Assembly: GCA_013330285.1 (NCBI GenBank)
Contig: DUIP01000089.1
Span: 1-14,806 of the forward strand
Source of the DNA: Candidatus Poseidoniaceae archaeon
Lineage (GTDB): Archaea; Thermoplasmatota; Poseidoniia; Poseidoniales; Poseidoniaceae
Reading direction: 5' to 3'
Length of the DNA stretch: 14,806 nucleotides
A program made the position numbers and the translations under genes. This document shows positions 1-5,997 of this stretch, piece after piece (position 1 is the stretch's first letter; every line of letters begins with the position of its first letter). The notes below the pieces were generated by a model that was not told the DNA's origin, ran no database searches, and saw nothing but the letters and a program-made list of their open reading frames with translations.

Positions 1-941
1 TCATCTCGACGAGGTCTGGATTGACCACCGTTTCGAGGCAGGCCACACCGATTGCATTCTTGTCTGAACGCGAAATTCGAATTATTACACTGAGGGCACT
101 CCCAGTCGTTGTCGTTGAATATTTCACCACCGCCTCTACGGTCGTTGCCTCTTCGGTCACCGCCCCGACGGTCGTTGCCTCTTCGGTCGCCACCACGCCG
201 ATCGTTGCCTCCAAATCGGTCGTTACCTCTTCGGTCATCCCGTCGTGGAGGCCGTCCTTGACCTCCAGGCTTCGGTGCACCACATTTGTTGCATTCAGTT
301 CGCCAAGCAAAGTTGTCATTGTGACACTTCGGGCAATCCCAGTCGCCTTGCATACGGTTGCTGGAACGGTCGTTTCGCTCGAAACGTCCACCTCGTTGCT
401 CGCGGCGTTGGAAACCTCGGTCGTTTGAACGCTGTCCATGACTATGACTTCCTCTCGGTTCTCCGCAGCGATTACATTCTTGTCGGAAAGCGAAATTGTT
501 GTTATTGCACTTTGGACATTCCCAGTCGCCGCCGTTGTTGCCACGATTGTTTCGGTCGTGTCCTCTTCGGTCACCACCCCGACGGTCATTTCGCTCAAAT
601 CGACCACCGCGATCGTTCCGGTCAAACCGTCCACCGCGGTCATTTCTACCGCGGTCGTTGTTCCGTCCACCATTTCGGTCGCCAAAACTTCGTTCTTCTC
701 GGACCTTCTTTGGCCGAATATTGACTTCAATTCCAACCAAGCTAGGGATGTCCAGTTTTCGATCAAGATGTGCCACATGAGCTAACGGAGCATTGGTGTT
801 GCCGAGCACAGCGTCGACTTTGCCGATATACTCCCCAGTCTCAAGGTTGACAATAATCGATTCAAGCGCTGGAGAGGAGCCTGTAAAGGACACCAAGAGG
901 CCACCTTCGTGACTCAACGACTCAACAGTGCCTGCGAACAT
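1..941 (-). CDS. Gar1-like RNA-binding protein with NDRGG repeats and RanBP2-type zinc fingers (3' end outside window)
   Basis: The reading frame gives 313 codons from the ATG at 941 and is still open at the left edge. Residues 1-76 resemble the Gar1 beta-barrel, including [18 protein letters not shown] near 39-56, which matches the archaeal Gar1 pattern GKV-x-DvfG-x3-PY. Gar1 is a component of H/ACA pseudouridylation RNPs. Residues 82-138 and most inter-finger spacers are Arg/Gly/Asp/Asn-rich repeats (NDRGG, DRRG). Three fingers start with Trp at about 140, 201 and 280 and fit W-x-C-x2-C-x10-C-x2-C, the RanBP2 pattern that often binds single-stranded RNA. Archaeal Gar1 is usually only about 75-100 residues, so the tail is a large extension. 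An in-frame TGA lies just upstream of the chosen ATG. The gene follows the secreted-protein gene by 59 bp. It could instead be a general RNA chaperone built on a Gar1-like barrel. Confidence 0.72.
   Translation of the reverse strand, partial: MFAGTVESLSHEGGLLVSFTGSSPALESIIVNLETGEYIGKVDAVLGNTNAPLAHVAHLDRKLDIPSLVGIEVNIRPKKVREERSFGDRNGGRNNDRGRNDRGGRFDRNDRGGRFERNDRRGGDRRGHDRNNRGNNGGDWECPKCNNNNFAFRQECNRCGEPRGSHSHGQRSNDRGFQRREQRGGRFERNDRSSNRMQGDWDCPKCHNDNFAWRTECNKCGAPKPGGQGRPPRRDDRRGNDRFGGNDRRGGDRRGNDRRGGDRRGNDRRGGGEIFNDNDWECPQCNNSNFAFRQECNRCGLPRNGGQSRPRRD
139..198 (-). repeat. 30-bp tandem coding repeat ([10 protein letters not shown])
   Basis: Two nearly identical 30-bp units (139-168 and 169-198) are followed by degenerate copies to about 240. 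Each encodes ten residues of the form [10 protein letters not shown] between the second and third zinc fingers of the Gar1-like protein. The repeat lies in coding sequence and probably changes in copy number by slippage. Similar but less regular NDRGG-coding repeats occur at about 540-690. Confidence 0.7.
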
Positions 942-1000
942 GTGCTCACTCTCAGTCTGTTGGGCTCACCGTCCCCTCTTGAGGGTGCCGGTAAACATGT

Positions 1001-2971
1001 TCACTGGTCCTTTCTTCTGCTGACCACAGCGGCTCCAAGAAGGGCTACGGCCAAGGTTGCCATCATAGAGGCTGCAGGAACGGCTTCTTCTGAATTCTCA
1101 TCTGGTTCGATGACTGTGTCATCTCCGCCGGAAGCATATGGGTCTGGTACCGAGACTTGCATGGTCGTCATGGTCCCAGATTCATCGGTTGCTGTGAGGG
1201 TAATATCGTAGACCGTGACAGGTGGGTTTTGTGATGAACACGATACGATGTTGACATCGATTTCCCAGATAGGGCCTGAGCGGACGAAATCGTTCGTGGT
1301 GTAGCCACAAAGCGACAAGGACATTTCTACGGATTCACCGTCTGGATCAAGCACCTTGCCTTGGAGCGTGAACTTGAGGTAGCTCGCATCCCATGTGGCA
1401 TTGGTTCCGTCGAGGTTGACATCGACTTCAATGACAGGTGGAGCGCTTGGTTTTTCCAAACCGAAATCGAGCATAAAGGCGTAGTCAAGCATGCCGTTTG
1501 ATTGAGCTTGCCCCATGACCATAACCATGCCAGGTGCGAGCCCATCCATTGGAAGAGCAATGGTCGATGGGTCTGATGCGATGGTTGCCATTCGCATTTC
1601 GCCCATTGAATTTGATTGGTGCGCATGAGCACTGATTGAAATTTCACTAACCACGCCGGTGGGGGTCACTGTAAATTCAATCGAATCCCCTGCTTGAGAG
1701 AGCACGGCTTCTGCAGTGAATGGTTGAGCAAATGACCAGTTGCGGGTTTCAACGGACACGGCTCCGAATGGATCGACGACACTGCACTCTGCTTCTGCAA
1801 CTTCATCTGCAGCAGGGGCTTCAGGTCCATCCAAGAATAAAGATCCATCTTCGGTCAATCCCGCAGCCCATAGGTCGGCAGGCATTTGTTCACCGAAGTC
1901 ACACTCGAGTGCCCATCCGCTGTCATCTGATGCCCATGTGGCGGTCACCTCACCAGCGACGAGGTCTCGGGTACCAACAGTGTATGGGATGACAGTTCCA
2001 TCAACAGGGGCCTCAGCCGTCCACACAGGAACCTCATTGGTTTCGGGTGCTTGGGTTGTGAAATCGAGGAAAAGGTTGCGAATTGCTGGATAATCACTCG
2101 GCAGATAACTGACTTCCTGTGTGACTCGCAATCGTCCATCTGGGAGGTATTCTGCTACCGGTGCAGGCATGGCTGTGCTTTCCATATTGTCGTCTTGAAT
2201 TGATGAATTTACCATTCGCAGCCCTTGCAGTTGTGGGAAGGTGAGGACAAGCCCAGCACTGCTCATGTTGGTGACGTTAAGGGCCAAAGTGAAGTTCGAT
2301 GATCCACTGTTTGGTAGTTGATCAAAGCGCACATTGTGGGTTTCATCTTCCTTGGTGAACATGAGGATTTGTAGGTCGTCAGTGATGGTCACAGGGACTT
2401 CTTTGCAATCTGAAGAGGCAAGGAGGTCTTGGCAACTTCGCTCCTCGGGATGGTTTGCGGGAACCAAGTTGACTTCATCAAGGGCAATACCGTCTTTGAC
2501 GAATTCCAAATCATTCCAGTCAACGCCGCCTCGGTGTGGTAGGCCTTCACGAATCCCGAGTCGAGTGTCCATGTCAGCAATGCACTCTGGGCCGATGGCT
2601 CGAACAGCCTCTCGCTCATCAGTGCTCATCCATGAGTTGTTTCCTCCAGGGGTGCCATCGAATAACTCGTCGAGGTTTTCACGAACGGTTGCAGAGTTGC
2701 TACCGTTGACGTAAGCCACAGCACTCATTTGAGCCGTAGCCCAATCGTCACCCAAGAGGATGTCAAAGGATGCAAAATTATAGTCAAAGAGATCTTCAAA
2801 TTTGTAGCCAGAACAATCCACATCAAGTGAACCCTGTCGGGCACTTGTTGGTGCTTCAGTGGTTTTTTCATCGATGGAACTTTCAGTCACCATTGAAGAT
2901 GCGGCCATCAACAAAAACAAGATGATGATGGTCAATGCGGTCGAGGTTTGGGCGAAACGAGGTCTTGCCAT
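1001..2971 (-). CDS. Large secreted, C-terminally membrane-anchored protein of unknown function
   Basis: A 656-residue protein starting at the ATG at 2971; the frame can be extended nine codons to a TTG at 2998, but the ATG gives a cleaner signal peptide. The N-terminus has a basic start (MARPRFAQ) followed by a hydrophobic core (LTIIILFLLMAA). The mature part is acidic, rich in Thr/Ser/Asn with several N-x-S/T sequons, and looks beta-rich. Segments near residues 310-420 and 490-620 resemble tandem Ig/cadherin-like domains (for example KVLDPDGES and ITLTATDESG). The C-terminus has an acidic stretch, VPAASMMATLAVALLGAAVV, then RRKDQ: one helix plus a basic tail, like archaeal sorting or anchor signals but without a clear PGF motif. 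It lies 88 bp downstream of an ABC permease, so the pair could be functionally linked. No enzyme motif was recognised. Confidence 0.8.
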   Translation of the reverse strand: MARPRFAQTSTALTIIILFLLMAASSMVTESSIDEKTTEAPTSARQGSLDVDCSGYKFEDLFDYNFASFDILLGDDWATAQMSAVAYVNGSNSATVRENLDELFDGTPGGNNSWMSTDEREAVRAIGPECIADMDTRLGIREGLPHRGGVDWNDLEFVKDGIALDEVNLVPANHPEERSCQDLLASSDCKEVPVTITDDLQILMFTKEDETHNVRFDQLPNSGSSNFTLALNVTNMSSAGLVLTFPQLQGLRMVNSSIQDDNMESTAMPAPVAEYLPDGRLRVTQEVSYLPSDYPAIRNLFLDFTTQAPETNEVPVWTAEAPVDGTVIPYTVGTRDLVAGEVTATWASDDSGWALECDFGEQMPADLWAAGLTEDGSLFLDGPEAPAADEVAEAECSVVDPFGAVSVETRNWSFAQPFTAEAVLSQAGDSIEFTVTPTGVVSEISISAHAHQSNSMGEMRMATIASDPSTIALPMDGLAPGMVMVMGQAQSNGMLDYAFMLDFGLEKPSAPPVIEVDVNLDGTNATWDASYLKFTLQGKVLDPDGESVEMSLSLCGYTTNDFVRSGPIWEIDVNIVSCSSQNPPVTVYDITLTATDESGTMTTMQVSVPDPYASGGDDTVIEPDENSEEAVPAASMMATLAVALLGAAVVSRRKDQ

Positions 2972-3059
2972 GCTCTTTGCGGTGCGGTCTTGTCTCAAAG
3001 AGACTTCGCCTTCGAATCAAGGTTTTTGTGGCAGTTGTACAGTGAGTCCCATGAAACCA

Positions 3060-3890
3060 TCATGGCTGCAATTCATCCATTCTTCGAATGAACCACCATG
3101 TAGGCAGAACGGTCCACACCATCGCCATTGACCACGACTGCCAGTCAGAGATGCCACGGTCGATCTCAACAAGTCTGGTCTCGAGCAGATGGTGATAGAC
3201 ACCATTCGGGGAAAGCAAATCAAAAGCTCCCTCGAGCGCGACCCATTGTGCGTCATTTTGTTCACCGATTGCCACGCCTGAGGCATAGGCTACCATGGTG
3301 GTTACCAAGGCCCATAAGAAGGTGAACAAGAACCACATGCCAATTCCAAAAGCAATCGCCGTACCCTGATCTTTCGTTCTCGAAGATGCAAGTAATGTGA
3401 AGACAACATACCAATACAAAATCAGAGCAGTCGCTCCAAGGTGGACCATCACGTCGCCAAAGGCTGCCCATTCACCCAAACGGTATCGGATCAAAACCAC
3501 AGAGAGTCCAATCAACACCGCAACCGGTACGAAGATGGCTTGCCATGTGCCAAACAGAAGAGCTAACGCTTGGTGGTGCCGGGGCATGGGTTGAGCCAAT
3601 CGGAGTTCAAAGACGCCACTCGCTCTGTCCTTGCTGACCCCATCAAACGCCAGTAATACAGCACACATTGTGGCGCCAAAAACGACACCTAAGCTTGCAT
3701 AAAACAGCACTTCCATGGGGCTGTCTGGTTGATGGCCGCCGGGTAAAATGATGTCAGGGTCAGAAAACCCCCATGCCATTCCAGGAATGAAGAGAATGAG
3801 AATTGGAAGCATGATGTACATCCTTGTCGATCGAAACCGTCCGTTGAAGACTCGACGGGCGAGGGCGAAAATCCGTTGCCTGTCATTCAT
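3060..3890 (-). CDS. ABC transporter permease (NosY/ABC-2-like)
   Basis: A 276-residue polytopic membrane protein with about six hydrophobic helices, near residues 22-42, 60-85, 110-135, 147-168, 177-207 and 255-270. The segment DGVSKDRASGVFELRLAQPM (82-101) resembles the cytoplasmic stretch of NosY-type ABC-2 permeases that follows the second helix (E-x-x-x-G-x-x-x-x-L-L-x-x-P). Its ATG overlaps the stop codon of the ATPase gene by 4 bp (ATGA), so translation is probably coupled and the two form one complex. The substrate is not evident. ABC-2 systems of this type export or insert lipids, drugs or proteins, or support maturation of extracytoplasmic proteins. The secreted protein encoded next is a candidate client, but that is inference from position only. 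Confidence 0.82.
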   Translation of the reverse strand: MNDRQRIFALARRVFNGRFRSTRMYIMLPILILFIPGMAWGFSDPDIILPGGHQPDSPMEVLFYASLGVVFGATMCAVLLAFDGVSKDRASGVFELRLAQPMPRHHQALALLFGTWQAIFVPVAVLIGLSVVLIRYRLGEWAAFGDVMVHLGATALILYWYVVFTLLASSRTKDQGTAIAFGIGMWFLFTFLWALVTTMVAYASGVAIGEQNDAQWVALEGAFDLLSPNGVYHHLLETRLVEIDRGISDWQSWSMAMVWTVLPTWWFIRRMDELQP

Positions 3891-4906
3891 TCTTCTTCAC
3901 CACCGACTCGCCTGTGAGGCAAAAGTGAGGGCGAAGCAATGTCAAGTCCAACCTCTTCGATGTTCATGCCAGTTGCAGCGCAAAGCATCTCAACAATGCC
4001 TGGGTGCTGGGGCGTCCAAGCCTTGATTCCAATACCTTTTTCGAGGAACATTTCCATTGTAGTCGTTCCATCGTCGAGCAATTGAACCGACCACGTCGAT
4101 GCATCAACCTCCACCTTTGAGTCAATCGTTTCGCACCACGAAAGATCGGGGGCGGGACCTTCACCTGAAACGTTGATTTTTGTTTGTAAATCGAGCGATT
4201 TTGCAATCGATTCAATGCTACCGCACGCCAGCATTTGTCCACGGTGCATCAATGCAATGCGATCGGTAATGGCTTGCAGCCCCTCGACTTGGTGTGAAGA
4301 AATGACGATTGAGACGCCTTTCTCTTTCAATTGATGAAGCAGGTTGACAAAAGCAGTTGCTGCGACTGGATCTAAGCCATTCAATGGTTCATCGAGCATG
4401 AGGTACTTTGGAGAACCAAGCAAAGAAGCAGCAAGGGTAAGCCGTTGACGCATGCCTTGGCTCAATCCGCTCAGCGAAGTGTCGTGGCGCTCAGACAAAC
4501 CAACCAACTTGAGAAGGTTGTTGACTCTCTTTTCCGTTGCTCCACGCATTTCTGCAAGTTCCATCAGGGCATCATGAACTGTTTGTTGGCCTTGCCAACG
4601 AACTTGCTCAGGCATATGGCCAACCAGACCCCGCAGATCTGTTGACGCCAATGGTTGAGATTGTTCAACATCCCCTTGAATAAATTGACCACTTTGTATT
4701 GGAAGGATACCCGAAATAGTGCGGAGCAGTGTTGTTTTTCCAGCACCGTTTGGGCCAACAAGTCCGAGAATTTCGCCTTTGTGAAGGCTCAATGACACTT
4801 CAAACACGCCAGGGCCAAGACGCTTCTTCCATGGCCGAAACGGTTCAGGTGAACTCACTTTATGGCGAAAAGTGACGCCTTTGAGTTGCAAAACCCCCTC
4901 CTCCAT
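3887..4906 (-). CDS. ABC transporter ATP-binding protein (NosF/CcmA-like)
   Basis: A 339-residue ABC ATPase with all catalytic motifs: Walker A GPNGAGKTT (51-59), Q-loop MPEQ (98-101), signature LSQGMRQR (148-155), Walker B YLMLDEP (168-174), D-loop GLD (177-179) and switch His205 in SSHQ. The LSQGMRQR form and a C-terminal extension of about 110 residues are typical of ATPases paired with ABC-2/NosY permeases. An unusual insert near residues 16-34 (EPFRPWKKRLGPG) sits between the first two beta strands of the nucleotide-binding domain. It is the first gene of the minus-strand cluster, with only 90 bp separating it from the divergent gene at 4997. I saw no convincing TATA box in that gap. Confidence 0.92.
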   Translation of the reverse strand: MEEGVLQLKGVTFRHKVSSPEPFRPWKKRLGPGVFEVSLSLHKGEILGLVGPNGAGKTTLLRTISGILPIQSGQFIQGDVEQSQPLASTDLRGLVGHMPEQVRWQGQQTVHDALMELAEMRGATEKRVNNLLKLVGLSERHDTSLSGLSQGMRQRLTLAASLLGSPKYLMLDEPLNGLDPVAATAFVNLLHQLKEKGVSIVISSHQVEGLQAITDRIALMHRGQMLACGSIESIAKSLDLQTKINVSGEGPAPDLSWCETIDSKVEVDASTWSVQLLDDGTTTMEMFLEKGIGIKAWTPQHPGIVEMLCAATGMNIEEVGLDIASPSLLPHRRVGGEEE

Positions 4907-4996
4907 GGTACGGCGACGAGGTCATGACTTGACAACATACCGTTCCAACGGCGATTGAACCCCAACCCTCTTCACCACTGAGGCGTTACAACCTCC

Positions 4997-5896
4997 ATGA
5001 GCCAATTGTGGAACTTTGTTCCAACGATGTTGGCCTTGTGCGGGGTTTTCATCGCCCTTTGGTGGCTCCGAAGGTCCCTTGAGGTCGATGACCCAAACCA
5101 TTCACCTCGCGTCATCTTTGGACCATTGGGGCTTGAAACGGCCCTCATCGGTCTCGTTCTGCTTTGGCTGGTCCCTTGGGGCCTTCTGCTTCTTTTGCCA
5201 CTCATCTTTGTCTTGTCAGTGCTCAGTCCAGCGGGTCGACAGGATTGGAAAGATCACAAAAAGGCACGAATCACTCTTTGTCTATGTGTGGTGGCCATGA
5301 TTGTTCTTGGCGGCTGTGTGCCCGTGCAGGAACCTGTTGCTCCAGAATCATGGGGTGAACCATTGTTGAAAGAAAACCCGAATGCACCGATCTATCCCGC
5401 AAGTCAACAGTACACGTGGCTCATGCTGCCGGAAGAAGCTGGTTTCGAGGTTGAAATTGTTCAATCGATCAGCATGCGACTGCCCTATCAGTATGGTGCC
5501 TGGGGTGCGCCATCAACTGCCCTCGATCTCGCTTCATGGTTCGGGATGGAAACCGATCGAATGCGTCAAGCGATTGAATTATTGGACCAACAAACTGCAG
5601 GTCCTACACTTGATCCGGATGAAATGAGTCTCGTTCGGGTTTCAACAGAGAACACTCACCGGTATGCCTCTACTTCTGTAAATGTGGATGAGCGTGTTGA
5701 AATCCGAGTCTTTGAATTGCGTAGTTTACTTAGCACTTCAGAAGATGGTACGCGCGTAGGTGAAGTTCTATGCGTGGCCAAAGCCAGTTTTGGTGGAGAA
5801 TTGCAGTTGCTGGTCGTGGTGCGACCCCTGCTCCATCCTGGCCTGTCCTCGGATCGTTTCGCTGAATCCTTGGTTCTCGATTGGCTTTCTGCATAA
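4997..5896 (+). CDS. Membrane-anchored protein of unknown function with an internal lipobox-like segment
   Basis: A 299-residue protein not recognised as any family. Hydrophobic segments lie near residues 7-24, 46-76 and 92-107, followed by a soluble C-terminal domain of about 190 residues that is probably extracytoplasmic. The third segment is odd: KKARITLCLCVVAMIVLGGC (88-107) looks just like a lipoprotein signal peptide ending in a lipobox (LGGC), with the Cys at 107 followed by a Pro/Glu-rich linker. Either the protein has three membrane helices, or translation can also begin at an internal TTG or GTG near codons 73-75 to give a separate lipoprotein. It is divergent from the ABC cluster to the left and ends 101 bp before the transferrin-like gene. 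A T6 run follows it. Confidence 0.75.
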   Translation: MSQLWNFVPTMLALCGVFIALWWLRRSLEVDDPNHSPRVIFGPLGLETALIGLVLLWLVPWGLLLLLPLIFVLSVLSPAGRQDWKDHKKARITLCLCVVAMIVLGGCVPVQEPVAPESWGEPLLKENPNAPIYPASQQYTWLMLPEEAGFEVEIVQSISMRLPYQYGAWGAPSTALDLASWFGMETDRMRQAIELLDQQTAGPTLDPDEMSLVRVSTENTHRYASTSVNVDERVEIRVFELRSLLSTSEDGTRVGEVLCVAKASFGGELQLLVVVRPLLHPGLSSDRFAESLVLDWLSA

Positions 5897-5911
5897 TGCT
5901 CGCAGCCTCCA

Positions 5912-5917
5912 TTTTTT
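5912..5917 (+). terminator. Possible T-rich terminator after the 299-residue membrane protein gene
   Basis: A run of six T lies 15 bp past the stop codon at 5896. Euryarchaeal transcription commonly ends at T-rich tracts without a hairpin. The run is short and sits just upstream of the palindromic operator region, so it would separate the two plus-strand genes. Confidence 0.35.
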
Positions 5918-5933
5918 AGCCTAGATTGTAACT

Positions 5934-5949
5934 TTTAGGGTGGCCTAAA
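5934..5949 (+). promoter_or_regulatory. Operator copy 1: palindrome TTTAGG-N4-CCTAAA upstream of the TATA-like box
   Basis: A perfect 6-bp inverted repeat with a 4-bp spacer (TTTAGG GTGG CCTAAA). It lies inside a 20-bp block ACTTTTAGGGTGGCCTAAAC (5931-5950) that recurs 34 bp downstream with one change. It touches the upstream edge of the TATA-like sequence, where a bound repressor would block TFB/TBP. The half-sites TTAGG and CCTAA are shared with the DtxR/IdeR box family, which suggests an iron- or manganese-sensing repressor. The spacing differs from the classical 19-bp DtxR box, so the regulator is an inference. Confidence 0.7.
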
Positions 5950-5950
5950 C

Positions 5951-5958
5951 TATATGTA
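5951..5958 (+). promoter_or_regulatory. TATA-like box of the transferrin-like transport operon
   Basis: TATATGTA sits between the two palindromes. Standard archaeal spacing of about 25 bp would place the start of transcription near 5980, inside the second palindrome and about 18 nt before the ATG at 5998. The leader would then contain GGAG (5986-5989), a usable Shine-Dalgarno sequence 8 nt before the start codon. Confidence 0.55.
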
Positions 5959-5967
5959 TGGTGGACT

Positions 5968-5983
5968 TTTAGGGCGGCCTAAA
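5968..5983 (+). promoter_or_regulatory. Operator copy 2: palindrome TTTAGG-N4-CCTAAA over the predicted transcription start
   Basis: The second copy reads TTTAGG GCGG CCTAAA and lies in a 20-bp block (5965-5984) that differs from copy 1 at a single base, T to C, in the spacer. The two centres are 34 bp apart, a little over three helical turns, so two dimers could bind on a similar face. This copy should overlap the transcription start, making occupancy repressive. Confidence 0.7.
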
Positions 5984-5997
5984 CCGGAGCGATTCGA

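Noticed and set aside
120..260. Regular short repeats suggestive of a CRISPR array or a regulatory repeat
   Set aside because: The repeats are directly adjacent with no unique spacers, keep the 3-bp frame and encode [10 protein letters not shown], so they are coding repeats.
21..785. Plus-strand ORFs rich in Val/Ser/Thr or Arg/Ser
   Set aside because: They are antisense to the Gar1-like zinc-finger gene; the minus strand gives three intact zinc fingers and a recognisable barrel in one frame.
2972..2998. Upstream TTG start for the secreted protein
   Set aside because: It adds nine polar or charged residues before an ATG that already gives a normal signal peptide.
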